A DNA stretch of 64,000 nucleotides from Cupriavidus malaysiensis (GCF_001854325.1 NZ_CP017755.1:868001-932000); one strand, 5' to 3'. Positions 8,734 to 18,995 are shown, numbered from the stretch's first letter. Notes: generated by a model not told the origin, from the sequence alone. A program made the numbers and translations.

Positions 8734-9414
8734 ATGACCACCACCTCGAACGTTAGCGGTACCGGATCTTCCACCACCAGCTCCTCCGTGAACCAGGCGC
8801 TGAGCAGCAGCTCGGCGAGCGCCTCGGACCTGCAGAGCCAGTTCCTGACGATGCTGGTGACCCAGATGAACAACCAGGATCCGCTCAACCCGATGGACAA
8901 CTCGCAGCTGACCTCGCAACTGGCGCAGATCAGCACCGTGAGCAGCCTGCAGACCATGAACACCACGCTGAACCAGCTGCTGTCGCAGAACAGCGCGAGC
9001 CAGGCGATGAATTCGGCCAGCCTGATCGGCCGCTCGGTGGAAGTGCCCGGCTCGCAGATCTCGGTCGCCGGCGGCACGCCCAGCAAGTTCGGCGTCGACC
9101 TGCCGACGGCGGCCGATACCGCCAGCGTCACCATCAAGGACTCCGGCGGCAACGTGGTGCGCACGCTGACGCTGAGCAACAAGGCAGCCGGCGTGCAGGA
9201 CGTGAGCTGGGACGGCAAGGACAACAACGGCAATACCGTGGCCGACGGCCAATACACCTTCAGCGTGAGCGCGACCGCCAAGGGCAACAGCGTATCGCCG
9301 GTCGCCCTGAACTACGCCACGGTGCAGAGCATCACCGGCGACTCGAGCGGTGTGCTGGTCGGCCTGACCAACGGCCAGTCTGCCAACGTCAACGACATCC
9401 GCCGGATCAGCTGA
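8734..9414 (+). CDS. flgD: Hook assembly scaffold FlgD
   Basis: FlgD caps the growing hook and is needed for FlgE polymerisation. The 226-residue product has the conserved N-terminal segment FLTMLVTQMNNQDPLNPMDN followed by SQLTSQLAQISTVSSLQTMN. A Tudor-like/FnIII-like C-terminal domain follows, with the FlgD Ig-like motif (VSWDGKDNNGNTVADGQYTFSV). It starts 37 bp after flgC. Confidence 0.96.
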   Translation: MTTTSNVSGTGSSTTSSSVNQALSSSSASASDLQSQFLTMLVTQMNNQDPLNPMDNSQLTSQLAQISTVSSLQTMNTTLNQLLSQNSASQAMNSASLIGRSVEVPGSQISVAGGTPSKFGVDLPTAADTASVTIKDSGGNVVRTLTLSNKAAGVQDVSWDGKDNNGNTVADGQYTFSVSATAKGNSVSPVALNYATVQSITGDSSGVLVGLTNGQSANVNDIRRIS

Positions 9415-9478
9415 TCGGGCAACCATACCGCGCGCAGGCGGGTCATTCACGCAAGACAGCAAGTCAAGGGGAAAATCA

Positions 9479-10711
9479 ATGGGTTTCGGTCAAGGGGTAA
9501 GCGGGATCAACGCAGCCGCCGCCAATCTGGACGTGATCGGCAACAACATCGCCAACGCGAACACGGTGGGCTACAAGCAGTCGACCGCGCAGTTCGCGGA
9601 CGTCTATGCCGGCACCAACATCGGCCTGGGCACGAAGGTCAACACCGTGATCCAGTCCTTCACCCAGGGCAGCATCTCGTCGAGCAACAACTCGCTGGAC
9701 GTGGCCATCACCAGCGGTAACGGCTTCTACCGCCTGGTCAACGCCGATGGCGGCGTCTACTACTCGCGCAACGGGCAGTTCCAGCGCCAGGCCGACGGCA
9801 GCCTGACCAATGCGCAGGGCCTGCAGCTCACCGGCTATCCGGCAGGGACGGCGGCCGGCGGTTCGGTCCAGCCGCAGCCGCTGGTGGTGTCGAACACCAA
9901 TATGCCGCCGGTCGCCACGACCAAGCTGACGGCGCAGTTCCAGCTCAATTCGAGCAACACCGTGCCGGCCACCGCGTTCGCGAGCGCGCCCGGCGCGTTG
10001 CCGACGTCCGGCATGTACAACTACGCGACCAGCTTCACGGTCTATGACTCGCTCGGCAATGCGAAGCAGATGACCGCCTACTTCGCCAAGCAGGCGGCAG
10101 GCCCCGGCACCACCGCCGGCGGCTCGGACTGGAACCTCTACGTCACGGACCCGAGCGGCAACCTGACCGGCGGCAGCCCGATGGCCATGCAGTTCAACAG
10201 CGCCGGCGTGCTGACATCGCCGACCGCTGCCACCGCGCCCAGCTTCACGATGCCGGCGGCCAACGGCGCCGCGGCGATGTCGGTCGCGGTCGACCTGACG
10301 GGCACCACCCAGTACGGTGTCACCAGCGGCACCAATTCGCTGTCGCAGAACGGCTACGCCTCGGGCAGCCTGCTGAGCTTCGCCGTGCAGGGCGATGGCA
10401 CCATCGTCGGCAGCTATTCGAACCAGCAGACCCAGAACCTCGGCCAGATCGTGCTGGTCGGCTTCGCCGATCCGCAGGGCCTGAAGCCGTCGGGCGACAA
10501 CGTGTGGCAGGCCACCGGCACCTCGGGCGCGCCGCTGGTCGGCACGGCGGGCGGTAGCCTTGGCACGCTGCAGGCCAACGCCGTGGAGGATTCCAACGTC
10601 GACCTGTCGGCCTCGCTGGTCAACCTGATTGTGGCCCAGCGCAACTACCAGGCCAACGCCCAGACCATCAAGGCGCAGGACCAGGTGATGCAGACCCTGG
10701 TGAACATGTAA
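9479..10711 (+). CDS. flgE: Flagellar hook protein FlgE
   Basis: FlgE is the structural protein of the hook. The 410-residue product has the rod/hook N-terminus GVSGINAAAANLDVIGNNIANANTVGYK, the FlgE core domain with many beta strands, and the C-terminal motif VEDSNVDLSASLVNLIVAQRNYQANAQTIKAQDQVMQTLVNM. An AAGGGG ribosome site lies just upstream of the ATG. It follows flgD after 64 bp. Confidence 0.97.
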   Translation: MGFGQGVSGINAAAANLDVIGNNIANANTVGYKQSTAQFADVYAGTNIGLGTKVNTVIQSFTQGSISSSNNSLDVAITSGNGFYRLVNADGGVYYSRNGQFQRQADGSLTNAQGLQLTGYPAGTAAGGSVQPQPLVVSNTNMPPVATTKLTAQFQLNSSNTVPATAFASAPGALPTSGMYNYATSFTVYDSLGNAKQMTAYFAKQAAGPGTTAGGSDWNLYVTDPSGNLTGGSPMAMQFNSAGVLTSPTAATAPSFTMPAANGAAAMSVAVDLTGTTQYGVTSGTNSLSQNGYASGSLLSFAVQGDGTIVGSYSNQQTQNLGQIVLVGFADPQGLKPSGDNVWQATGTSGAPLVGTAGGSLGTLQANAVEDSNVDLSASLVNLIVAQRNYQANAQTIKAQDQVMQTLVNM

Positions 10712-10758
10712 TGCCGGGCACGGCCAACGCGCGCTGCCGCTGCCGCTAGGGGACGACC

Positions 10759-11502
10759 ATGGATCGCCTGATCTACACCGCGATGTCCGGCGCCAAGCAG
10801 ACGCTGGAGCAGCAGGCCGCGGTATCCAACAACCTGGCCAACGTCTCCACGCCGGGCTTCCGCGCGCAGATCAATATGTTCCGCGCGGTGCCGGTAGTGG
10901 GCAATACCAACCCCACCCGCGCCTTCACCCTGGCCAGCACGCCGGGAGCCGACCTCAAGGCCGGCCCGCTGAACTACACCGGCCGCGTGCTGGACGTGGC
11001 GATCAAGGGCAACGGCTGGCTGGCGGTGCAGACCCCCGACGGCGGCGAGGCCTACACCCGTGCGGGCGCGCTGCAGGTGGGCGCGGACGGGCAGGTGCTG
11101 ACCCCCAGCGGGTTGCCGGTGCTCGGCCAGGGCGGTCCGCTGACCGTGCCGCCGGGCTCCGAGCTGACCATCGCCAGCGACGGCACGATCACGGCGCGCG
11201 GCCCCGGCGAGACCGCCAACGGGCTCGCCAACGTCGGCAAGCTGCGCCTGGTCAGCCTCACCGGCGACCAGGTCGAGCGTGGCGACGATGGCCTGTTCCG
11301 GCTCAAGCAGGGCGTGCAGCCACCCGAACCCGATGCCGACATCCGCATCGTCTCCGGCGCCGTGGAAGGCAGCAACGTCAACCCGGTCGAGGCCATGGTC
11401 GACATGATCGCCAACGGACGCCGCTTCGAGATGCAGATGAAGATGATCCAGAACGCGGACAGCAATGACCAGCGCGCCAACGCACTGCTGTCGACCAACT
11501 GA
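10759..11502 (+). CDS. flgF: Flagellar basal-body rod protein FlgF
   Basis: FlgF is a proximal rod subunit. The 247-residue product begins [37 protein letters not shown], the characteristic FlgF start. It has the core motif GRVLDVAIKGNGWLAVQ and ends with SNVNPVEAMVDMIANGRRFEMQMKMIQNAD. It sits between flgE and flgG in the standard order. Confidence 0.97.
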   Translation: MDRLIYTAMSGAKQTLEQQAAVSNNLANVSTPGFRAQINMFRAVPVVGNTNPTRAFTLASTPGADLKAGPLNYTGRVLDVAIKGNGWLAVQTPDGGEAYTRAGALQVGADGQVLTPSGLPVLGQGGPLTVPPGSELTIASDGTITARGPGETANGLANVGKLRLVSLTGDQVERGDDGLFRLKQGVQPPEPDADIRIVSGAVEGSNVNPVEAMVDMIANGRRFEMQMKMIQNADSNDQRANALLSTN

Positions 11503-11560
11503 TCCAACGTAAACACCGAACCCGGCCGCGGCGCAGTGCCGCGGCCCCGCAAGGAAAACC

Positions 11561-12349
11561 ATGATCCGCTCACTCTGGATTGCCAGAACCGGCCTCGATG
11601 CGCAGCAGACGCAGATGGACGTCATCTCGAACAACCTGGCCAACGTGTCGACCAACGGCTTCAAGCGCAGCCGTGCGGTGTTCGAGGAACTGATGTACCA
11701 GACCGTGCGCCAGCCCGGCGCGATGAGCTCGGAGCAGACCACGCTGCCGTCGGGCCTGCAGCTCGGCACCGGCGTGCGCCCGGCCGCCACCGAGCGCATC
11801 CACCTGCAGGGCAACCTGACCCAGACCGGCAATCCCACCGACGTGGCGATCAACGGCAAGGGCTTCTTCCAGGTCTCGATGCCGGACGGTACCACCGCGT
11901 ACACGCGCGACGGCTCCTTCCAGGTCGACCAGAACGGCCAGCTCGTGACCTCCAACGGCTTCGTCGTGCAGCCCGCGATCACCATTCCGGCCAACGCCAC
12001 CTCGCTGACGATCGGCCGCGACGGCACCGTCTCGGTGACCCAGCCCGGCTCGACCAACAATGTGCAGATCGGCCAGCTCCAGCTCGCCACCTTCATGAAC
12101 CCCACCGGGCTGGAAAGCCTCGGCACCAATCTCTACGCGCAGACCGATGCCTCCGGCGCGCCGAACACCACGGTGCCCGGCCTGAACGGCTCCGGCGTGC
12201 TGCAGCAGAACTACGTCGAGTCGTCGAACGTCAACGTGGTGCAGGAACTGGTGGACATGATCCAGACGCAGCGCGCCTACGAAATCAACAGCAAGGCAGT
12301 GCAGACATCCGACCAGATGCTGCAGCGGCTGACCCAGCTCGGTAGCTGA
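11561..12349 (+). CDS. flgG: Flagellar distal rod protein FlgG
   Basis: FlgG forms the distal rod. The 262-residue product has the usual N-terminus [35 protein letters not shown], the core [31 protein letters not shown], and the C-terminus [33 protein letters not shown]. Length is normal for the family. The gene ends 2 bp before flgH. Confidence 0.98.
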   Translation: MIRSLWIARTGLDAQQTQMDVISNNLANVSTNGFKRSRAVFEELMYQTVRQPGAMSSEQTTLPSGLQLGTGVRPAATERIHLQGNLTQTGNPTDVAINGKGFFQVSMPDGTTAYTRDGSFQVDQNGQLVTSNGFVVQPAITIPANATSLTIGRDGTVSVTQPGSTNNVQIGQLQLATFMNPTGLESLGTNLYAQTDASGAPNTTVPGLNGSGVLQQNYVESSNVNVVQELVDMIQTQRAYEINSKAVQTSDQMLQRLTQLGS

Positions 12350-12351
12350 CG

Positions 12352-13029
12352 ATGGCACTGGCGCAGCTCCGACTCGGCGTGCTTTCGCTGTGCTGCCTGG
12401 CGACAGGCTGCGCACTGGCGCCGCGCGAGCCCTTGGTGCAGCTGCCGACCACGGCCCGCGCCGAGATGCGGCCGCGCGGCGCACCCAACGGCTCCATCTT
12501 CCAGTCCTCGTATGCCGGCATGCCGCTGTTCGAGGATGCGCGCCCGCGCAACGTCGGCGACATCCTGACCATCATCGTCAGCGAGAACGTCAACGCGACC
12601 AAGAACTCCGGTGCCAACGCGAGCCGGGCCAGCAGCTCCACGCTCGCGTTCGATGCGGTGCCCCGCCTGTTCGGCGGCCTGTTCGGCACCAGCCAGAACG
12701 CCAATATGAGCGGCGCCAACTCGCTGAAGGCCAGCGGCGGCGCCAGCGCGGCCAACACCTTCAACGGCACCATCACCGTCACCGTGCTGGAGGTGCTGCC
12801 GAACGGCAACCTGCTGGTCTCCGGCGAAAAGCAGATGGAGATCAACCAGGGCACCGAATTCATCCGCTTCTCCGGCGTGGTCAATCCGCGCACCATCACC
12901 GCCGCCAACGCCGTGCCCTCCACCCAGGTGGCGGATGCGCGCATCGAGTACACCGCCAAGGGCTATATCGATGACGCGCAGAATATGGGCTGGCTGCAGC
13001 GCTTCTTCCTCAGCGTGGCACCTTTCTAA
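12352..13029 (+). CDS. flgH: Flagellar L-ring lipoprotein FlgH
   Basis: FlgH forms the L ring in the outer membrane. The 225-residue product has a type II signal peptide with lipobox LATGC, so the cysteine near residue 20 is predicted to be lipidated. The family core follows: [72 protein letters not shown] and [30 protein letters not shown]. It overlaps flgI by one base (TAATG). Confidence 0.97.
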   Translation: MALAQLRLGVLSLCCLATGCALAPREPLVQLPTTARAEMRPRGAPNGSIFQSSYAGMPLFEDARPRNVGDILTIIVSENVNATKNSGANASRASSSTLAFDAVPRLFGGLFGTSQNANMSGANSLKASGGASAANTFNGTITVTVLEVLPNGNLLVSGEKQMEINQGTEFIRFSGVVNPRTITAANAVPSTQVADARIEYTAKGYIDDAQNMGWLQRFFLSVAPF

Positions 13030-14201
13030 TGTCCTATCCGATTCCATCGTCGCCTGCATCCGCCGTTCCGCTGTCATACCCGGCGCGCCTGGCGCGCAAG
13101 GTACTGGCCGGGCTTTCGCTGGGCCTGATGCTCGGCCTCGCGCTGTGCGGCAACTCGCACGCGGAGCGGCTGAAGAACCTGGTCTCGGTGCAGGGCATGC
13201 GTGACAACCCGCTGGTCGGCTACGGCCTGGTGGTGGGTCTGGACAACACCGGCGACCAGACCATGCAGACGCCGTTCACCACGCAGACGCTGACCAATAT
13301 GCTGTCGCAGCTCGGCATCACGCTGCCGGCCGGCAGCAATATGCAGCTCAAGAACGTGGCGGCGGTGATGGTCACGGCGACGCTGCCGCCGTTCGCGCAG
13401 TCCGGCAGCCAGATCGACGTGGTGGTGTCGTCGATGGGCAATGCCAAGAGCCTGCGCGGCGGCACGCTCCTGATGACGCCGCTCAAGGGGATCGACGGCC
13501 AGGTCTATGCCGTCGCCCAGGGCAACCTGCTGGTGGGCGGCGCGGGCGCTCAGGCCAACGGCAGCCGCGTGCAGGTCAACCAGCTCGCGGTCGGCCGCAT
13601 CTCCAACGGCGCCATCGTCGAGCGCGCCGTGCCCGCCTTCCAGCCGGAGGGTGGCCTGATGAGCCTGGAACTGCGCGATTCCGACTTCGGCACCGCGCAG
13701 CGCGTGGCCGATGCCATCAACCGCAGCTTCGGCGGCGGCGTGGCCAGCGCGGTCGACGCCCGCGTGGTGCAGGTGCGGGCGCCCACCTCGCCGACCGCGC
13801 GGGTCAGCTTCCTCGCCCGCATCGAAGAACTCGACGTGACGCCGGAGAAGGCTGCGGCCAAGGTGATTCTGAATGCGCGCACCGGCTCCATCGTGATGAA
13901 CCAGGCCGTGACCGTGCAGGACTGCGCGATCGCGCACGGCAATCTCTCCGTCGTCATCAACACCCAGCCGGTCATCAGCCAGCCGGCGCCGTTCAGCGGC
14001 GGCCAGACGGTGGTGGCGCCGGTCTCGCAGATCGACATGAAGCAGGCCGCCGGCTCGCTGCAGATCGTCAAGGCAGGCGCCTCGCTGGCGGCCGTGGTCA
14101 AGGGCCTGAACGCGCTTGGCGCGACGCCCGCCGACCTGCAGAGCATCTTGCAGGCGATGCGTGCGGCGGGCGCGCTGCGCGCCGAACTGGAGGTGATCTG
14201 A
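13029..14201 (+). CDS. flgI: Flagellar P-ring protein FlgI
   Basis: FlgI forms the periplasmic P ring around the rod. The 390-residue product has a signal peptide ending near SHA, then the conserved start of the mature protein [32 protein letters not shown]. Further family blocks are [26 protein letters not shown] and [31 protein letters not shown] at the end. Its chaperone FlgA is encoded divergently upstream of flgB. Confidence 0.97.
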   Translation: MSYPIPSSPASAVPLSYPARLARKVLAGLSLGLMLGLALCGNSHAERLKNLVSVQGMRDNPLVGYGLVVGLDNTGDQTMQTPFTTQTLTNMLSQLGITLPAGSNMQLKNVAAVMVTATLPPFAQSGSQIDVVVSSMGNAKSLRGGTLLMTPLKGIDGQVYAVAQGNLLVGGAGAQANGSRVQVNQLAVGRISNGAIVERAVPAFQPEGGLMSLELRDSDFGTAQRVADAINRSFGGGVASAVDARVVQVRAPTSPTARVSFLARIEELDVTPEKAAAKVILNARTGSIVMNQAVTVQDCAIAHGNLSVVINTQPVISQPAPFSGGQTVVAPVSQIDMKQAAGSLQIVKAGASLAAVVKGLNALGATPADLQSILQAMRAAGALRAELEVI

Positions 14202-14202
14202 C

Positions 14203-15288
14203 ATGAACAATGCGGCGATGGCCCAGGCCGACGTGTCGCAGCGCTTCGCGCTCGACACGCAAGGCTTCGAGGCACTCAAGCAGTCGGCGCGCCAAGGGGC
14301 CAGCGCTGATACGCTGAAGTCGGCCGCGCGCCAGTTCGAAGCGGTGTTCACGCAGATGGTGCTCAAGAGCATGCGCGACGCCACGCCGCAGGACGGCGTC
14401 TTCGACAACGAGCAGACCAAGCTCTATATGTCGATGTTCGACCAGCAGCTTTCCCAGCAGTTGTCGACGCGCGGCATCGGCCTGGCGGACGTGATGGTAC
14501 GCCAGCTGGCGCGCGCAGCCGGCTCGGCGCTGGCGCCGGACGCGGCCGCCCTGGCAGCCGCCGGCATGCAGGGCGGGCAGGGCGCGCAGGCCGCCCAGGA
14601 AGCGGCGCTGCGCAAGGCCCTGCAGGCGATGCAGGGTGCGCAGGGCAGCCAGTCCGGCCAGCCGGACGATGGCGCGGCACAACCCTGGGACGCGGATGCC
14701 CCGCCCAAGGTGGGCACGGTAGTCCCGGGCGCGGTATGGAATCCGACGGCCGGCGTGCGCCAGTACCAGGCGCAGGAGGCCTATACCTGGCAGGGCGGCA
14801 GCGGCACCGCGAGCTACGGCAGCGACGACGCACCGGCCCATGTGAGCGCCTTCCTGCAGCGCATGAGCGCGCCGGCGCAGGCCGCCGAGCGCACCAGCGG
14901 CGTGCCGGCGCAACTGATCCTCGGCCAGGCCGCGCTGGAGTCCGGCTGGGGGCGGCGCGAGATATCCCACCCGGATGGCAGCACCACCTACAACGTGTTC
15001 GGCATCAAGGCCGGCGCGAACTGGCGCGGCCAGGTGGCCGAGATCACCACCACCGAGTACGTCGACGGCCAGCCGCAGAAGGTCAAGGCGCGCTTCCGCG
15101 CCTACGGCTCCTACGAAGAGGCCTTCGCCGACTACGCCCGCCTGCTCACCAGCAACCCGCGCTACGCCGGGGTGGTGGGCGCCAACTCCCCCGAGGAGGC
15201 CGCGCGCGGCCTGCAGCGGGCCGGCTATGCCACCGATCCGTTCTACGGCGAGAAGCTGGTGCGGATCATGAAGCGCGTCACCGCCTGA
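14203..15288 (+). CDS. flgJ: Rod cap and peptidoglycan hydrolase FlgJ
   Basis: FlgJ caps the growing rod and opens the peptidoglycan layer. The 361-residue protein has an N-terminal rod-binding part (AARQFEAVFTQMVLKSMRDATPQDGVFDNEQTKLYMSMFDQQLSQQL), a Gln/Ala/Gly-rich linker at about residues 105-205, and a C-terminal glucosaminidase domain. The putative catalytic glutamate is in QLILGQAALESGWG, with YNVFGIKAG, FRAYGSYEEAFADYARLL and NPRYAGVV downstream. Two-domain FlgJ is the usual beta/gamma-proteobacterial form. Confidence 0.96.
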   Translation: MNNAAMAQADVSQRFALDTQGFEALKQSARQGASADTLKSAARQFEAVFTQMVLKSMRDATPQDGVFDNEQTKLYMSMFDQQLSQQLSTRGIGLADVMVRQLARAAGSALAPDAAALAAAGMQGGQGAQAAQEAALRKALQAMQGAQGSQSGQPDDGAAQPWDADAPPKVGTVVPGAVWNPTAGVRQYQAQEAYTWQGGSGTASYGSDDAPAHVSAFLQRMSAPAQAAERTSGVPAQLILGQAALESGWGRREISHPDGSTTYNVFGIKAGANWRGQVAEITTTEYVDGQPQKVKARFRAYGSYEEAFADYARLLTSNPRYAGVVGANSPEEAARGLQRAGYATDPFYGEKLVRIMKRVTA

Positions 15289-15351
15289 GGCGCCTTCCTC
15301 CACGCCTTCCCGCACGCCTTCCGTCTCGCAGTCCTGTGCGCCGTCCCGCGC

Positions 15352-15380
15352 GCCGCCACGGGCGAAGCGGCCGTGGCGGC
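15352..15380 (+). other. Hairpin between flgJ and flgK
   Basis: A 10-bp perfect stem (15352-15361 with 15371-15380, core CGCCACGG / CCGTGGCG) closes a 9-base loop. No T-run follows, so it is not a standard intrinsic terminator. It could attenuate flgBCDEFGHIJ read-through or protect mRNA ends just before the flgK promoter. Confidence 0.45.
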
Positions 15381-15418
15381 CGGCAAACCGGTCCCGGCCC
15401 CGGGTCGGAAAGCCGCCC

Positions 15419-15446
15419 TAAAGTCCGCGTCCGAAGCTGCCGATAT
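15419..15446 (+). promoter_or_regulatory. Sigma-28-like promoter of flgKL
   Basis: TAAAGTCC (15419-15426) is followed after 12 bp by GCCGATAT (15439-15446). The FliA consensus is TAAAGTTT-N11-GCCGATAA, so the -10 element matches at seven of eight bases and the spacer is one base long. It lies 75 bp before the flgK ATG and would place flgK and flgL in the late class, as in other systems. Confidence 0.75.
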
Positions 15447-15521
15447 CACTAGCATTCTTCGAATGCACCTTCGTCCCACCGGCCGCGAGCCGGGGTAAGC
15501 CAAGCGATCCAGGGTTAGAGC

Positions 15522-17435
15522 ATGTCTCTCTTCAATATCGGTCTTTCCGGCCTGAACACGGCACAGAACGCGCTGACCACCGTCAGCCACAACCTGAGCA
15601 ACTCGACCACGCCCGGTTACTCCAGGCAGAACGCTATCATCGCCTCGGCGGGCGCGCTCTACCAGGGCTCGGGCTACTACGGGCAAGGTGTCCAGACCAC
15701 CTCGGTGACGCGTTCGTACAGCGCCTTCCTGACGACCCAGCTCAACAATGCGCAGTCGCTCAGCTCGCAGCTGTCCACCTACCAGACCCAGATCAGCCAG
15801 ATCGACAACCTGCTGTCGAACAGCACCAGCTCGCTGTCGAAGGTGATGCAGTCGTTCTTCTCGGCCGTGCAAGGTGTGGCGAACACGCCCGCCGATCCGT
15901 CCGCACGCCAGAACATGATCTCGTCCGCGCAGACGCTGGCCGGGCAGATGCGTTCGACCTCGGACTTCTTCACCCAGCTGCAGTCCGGCGTCAATACCCA
16001 GCTGAAGTCGTCGGTCACCCAGGTCAACGACTACACCAAGCAGATCGCCACGCTGAACACCCAGATCGCCGCCGCCACCGCTTCCGGCAACGGCCAGCCG
16101 CCCAATGACCTGCTCGACCAGCGCGACCAGGCCGTGTCCAGCCTGTCGCAACTGATCGGCGTCAAGGTGGTGGTGCAGGACGGCACCTCCTACAACGTAT
16201 CGCTGAGCGATGGCGAGCCGCTGGTACTGGGCGGTACTTCCTACAGCATGCAGGCAGTCACCTCGTCGGCCGACCCTTCGCGCACGGTGGTGGCCATCAG
16301 CAGGCCTGGCGGTGGCGCGATGCAGCTCGACGACAGCACGGTGTCGGGCGGCTCGATCGGCGGCCTGCTGCAGTTCCGCAGCCAGACGCTGGACCCGGCC
16401 CAGAATGCCATCGGCCAACTGTCGGTCGTGCTCGGGCAGACAGTCAATGCCCAGCAGGCCCTGGGCATCGGCCTGACCGGGCAGCAGGGTACCAACCTGT
16501 TCCAGGTCGGCACGCCGACCGTGCTGACGAACGCCAACAACACCGGCAACGCGCAGCTCAACGCCAGCGTGACCAACAGCAGCGCGCTCACCAACAGCGA
16601 CTATACGCTGAGCTTCGACGGCACCAACTACACGCTGGTACGCGCCTCCGACAAGCAGACCATGGCCACGGTTGCCGCGGCAGGCGCGACCTACCCGCTG
16701 TCGATCTCGGCCGATGGCGTGACCATGCAGCTCACGGCCGGCATGGTCAGCGGCGACTCGTTCCAGGTGCAGCCGACCCGCAATGCCGCGGCGTCGTTCA
16801 ACCTGATCATGACGGATCCGGCCGGCATCGCCGCCGCCGCGCCGTCGCGCGTGGACGCAACCTCCACCAACACCGGCTCCGGCACCGCTTCGCTGAGCAG
16901 CGTCGCGCCCGGCTACACCATGCTGGCGGGGCCCCTGACGGCCACCTACAACGGCGCCGGCTACACCTTCACCGATGCCACCGGCGCGGCGGTGACGCCG
17001 ACCAGTTCGAGCACCAGCGGCTCGACCACCTCGTACGTCATCAACGGGCAGACCTTCAGCTTCGGCGGAACGCCGAAGACGGGCGACACCTTCAAGCTGT
17101 CGTCCAATGTCGGAGGCGTGTCGAACAACAGCAATATGCTGCAGATGGCAGCATTGCAGAACGCCAAGACCATCGGCGGCATCTCCAGCTACAACGATGC
17201 CTACGCGCAGCTGGTCAACTCGGTCGGCAGCCAGGCGAACTCGCTCAACGTGGCGGCCACCTCGCAGCAGAGCATCACCACCCAGATCCAGACGCAGCAA
17301 CAGTCCGTGTCGGGCGTCAACGTCGACGAGGAAACGGTCTCGCTGATGCAGTACCAGCAGCTCTACCAGGCGAATGCCCAGGTGATCCAGGCGGCGAACA
17401 CGATGTTCCAGACCCTCCTCGGCATCGCCAACTAA
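15522..17435 (+). CDS. flgK: Hook-filament junction protein FlgK (HAP1)
   Basis: FlgK is the first hook-filament junction protein. The 637-residue product starts MSLFNIGLSGLNTAQNALTTVSHNLSNSTTPGYSRQ and ends VNVDEETVSLMQYQQLYQANAQVIQAANTMFQTLLGI, both diagnostic. The variable middle (about residues 330-540) is rich in Thr, Ser and Ala and is the surface-exposed part. The FlgN chaperone for it is encoded at 5885-6343. Confidence 0.97.
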   Translation: MSLFNIGLSGLNTAQNALTTVSHNLSNSTTPGYSRQNAIIASAGALYQGSGYYGQGVQTTSVTRSYSAFLTTQLNNAQSLSSQLSTYQTQISQIDNLLSNSTSSLSKVMQSFFSAVQGVANTPADPSARQNMISSAQTLAGQMRSTSDFFTQLQSGVNTQLKSSVTQVNDYTKQIATLNTQIAAATASGNGQPPNDLLDQRDQAVSSLSQLIGVKVVVQDGTSYNVSLSDGEPLVLGGTSYSMQAVTSSADPSRTVVAISRPGGGAMQLDDSTVSGGSIGGLLQFRSQTLDPAQNAIGQLSVVLGQTVNAQQALGIGLTGQQGTNLFQVGTPTVLTNANNTGNAQLNASVTNSSALTNSDYTLSFDGTNYTLVRASDKQTMATVAAAGATYPLSISADGVTMQLTAGMVSGDSFQVQPTRNAAASFNLIMTDPAGIAAAAPSRVDATSTNTGSGTASLSSVAPGYTMLAGPLTATYNGAGYTFTDATGAAVTPTSSSTSGSTTSYVINGQTFSFGGTPKTGDTFKLSSNVGGVSNNSNMLQMAALQNAKTIGGISSYNDAYAQLVNSVGSQANSLNVAATSQQSITTQIQTQQQSVSGVNVDEETVSLMQYQQLYQANAQVIQAANTMFQTLLGIAN

Positions 17436-17478
17436 GGCCAAGGCCCGCAACCGTTCACCCCGCAGCGAAGGAATACTC

Positions 17479-18714
17479 ATGCGCGTCGCTACCTCAATGC
17501 TCTACCAGCAAGGGCTGGCTTCGATCCAGGGCCAGCAAAGCTCTCTGATGCAGGTCCAGCAGCAGCTCGGCACCGGCAAGCGGATCGTGACCCCGTCCGA
17601 CGACCCCGTGGGCGCCACGCGGGCGCTCGGCGTGTCGCAGTCCATCGCCGTCAACGACCAGTACACGGCCACGCGGACGCAGGCCACCAATATGCTCGGG
17701 CTGGAGTCGAATGCCCTGCAGAGCGTCGTCACCACCGTGCAGAACATCCAGGGCCTGCTGGTGCAGGCCGGCAACGGTACCCTGAACGACTCCGACCGCG
17801 CCTCGCTCGCCACCTCGCTGCAGGCGCAGTACAACCAGCTGCTCGGGCTGGCCAACAGCGACAACGGCAACGGGCAATACCTGTTCGCCGGTTACCAGTC
17901 GGGCTCGGCGCCGTTTACCCAAGGCGCCGGCGGCGGCATCCAGTACAACGGCGACACCGGCCAGCAACTGCTGCAGGTCGACGTCTCGCGGCAGATGGCG
18001 GCAGGCGACAGCGGCAGCAGCCTCTTCATGAGCGTGCAGCCCTCGGCCGGCTACGTGGTGCAGGCCGGTGCCACCAACACCGGCACCGGTGTCTTCAGCG
18101 CGCTTGCGGTGACCAATCCGAGCGACCCGCTGTACGGCCACTCGATGCTGATCAACTTCCAGAACAACGCGACCACCGGCGCCCTGGAGTACACGGTCAC
18201 CGACGAGACCGTTCAACCGCCGGCCGCGGTCGGCTCCCCCGTCGGGTACACCCCCGGCAGCGCGATCCAGGTGGGTGGCGTGTCATTTACCCTGTCCGGC
18301 ACGCCGGCAGCGGGCGACACCTTGACGCTGGCGCCCGCGCAGCAGTCCGGCACCAATGTCTTCAGCTCGCTGTCGCAGATCATCCAGGCGCTGAAGACGC
18401 CGGTCGGCTCGGCCGCAGACCAGGCCAACCTGAGCAACGCGCTCTCCACCGGCAGCACCAAGATCACCAATGCGCTCGACAACGTGCTGACGGTGCAGAC
18501 CTCGGTCGGCTCGCGCATCCAGGAACTGACGACGCTCAACGACGTCGGTACCAACCGCAACCTCAACTACACCACCACGCTGTCGAGCCTGGAAGATCTC
18601 GACTACGCGTCGGCGATCTCGCAGTACTACCAGTACCAGACCGCCCTCCAGGCCGCACAGCAATCGTTCGTCAAGATCCAGGGGATGAACTTGTTCAAGT
18701 ATGTGCAGGGGTAA
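17479..18714 (+). CDS. flgL: Hook-filament junction protein FlgL (HAP3)
   Basis: FlgL is the second hook-filament junction protein and is homologous to flagellin at both ends. The 411-residue product begins MRVATSMLYQQGLASIQGQQSSLMQVQQQLGTGKRIVTPSDDPVGA, the typical FlgL start, and ends LEDLDYASAISQYYQYQTALQAAQQSFVKIQGMNLFKYV. It follows flgK after 43 bp and ends 87 bp before a strong terminator. Confidence 0.96.
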   Translation: MRVATSMLYQQGLASIQGQQSSLMQVQQQLGTGKRIVTPSDDPVGATRALGVSQSIAVNDQYTATRTQATNMLGLESNALQSVVTTVQNIQGLLVQAGNGTLNDSDRASLATSLQAQYNQLLGLANSDNGNGQYLFAGYQSGSAPFTQGAGGGIQYNGDTGQQLLQVDVSRQMAAGDSGSSLFMSVQPSAGYVVQAGATNTGTGVFSALAVTNPSDPLYGHSMLINFQNNATTGALEYTVTDETVQPPAAVGSPVGYTPGSAIQVGGVSFTLSGTPAAGDTLTLAPAQQSGTNVFSSLSQIIQALKTPVGSAADQANLSNALSTGSTKITNALDNVLTVQTSVGSRIQELTTLNDVGTNRNLNYTTTLSSLEDLDYASAISQYYQYQTALQAAQQSFVKIQGMNLFKYVQG

Positions 18715-18801
18715 GTCTGGGATCCAGCCTGAACGCTGGCAATGAAAAGAACATGACTGCAAACAGCACAGAAAAGTAGCTGTCGTGCACATATCAATCT
18801 G

Positions 18802-18842
18802 GCTGCACCCCTTGTCCTGCAAGGCGTGCAGCTATTTTTTTT
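18802..18842 (+). terminator. Rho-independent terminator after flgL
   Basis: A 7-bp outer stem GCTGCAC / GTGCAGC (18802-18808 with 18826-18832) and a 5-bp inner stem CCTTG / CAAGG (18810-18814 with 18820-18824) are separated by a C/C mismatch, with loop TCCTG. A run of eight T (18835-18842) follows. This is a textbook intrinsic terminator and marks the end of the flagellar cluster. Confidence 0.92.
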
Positions 18843-18965
18843 CGAAGGTGAGGGGCAGGTCTCCGGATGTCGCCGGCTGTTTTGGGCTCAGAAGGGTTGG
18901 TTTGTGGGAGCTAATTTTCCGGGAGGCTCTTCTTGGGGAACTATCAGCTAAATCGCGCAAGGACT

Positions 18966-18995
18966 CCGCTCTAAACTCGGCCGCTCTAAACTCGG
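18966..18995 (+). repeat. Perfect 15-bp tandem duplication
   Basis: The unit CCGCTCTAAACTCGG occurs twice head to tail with no mismatch. It lies in the gap between the flagellar terminator and the first small island gene, upstream of the helix-turn-helix protein at 19038. It could be a regulator-binding iteron or a slippage product. Confidence 0.85.

Noticed and set aside
15352..15380. Intrinsic terminator after flgJ
   Set aside because: The stem is strong but no T-run follows, so I list it only as a hairpin.
15243..17480. Open 745-codon frame opposite flgK
   Set aside because: Antisense shadow of flgK, whose N- and C-terminal motifs are unmistakable.
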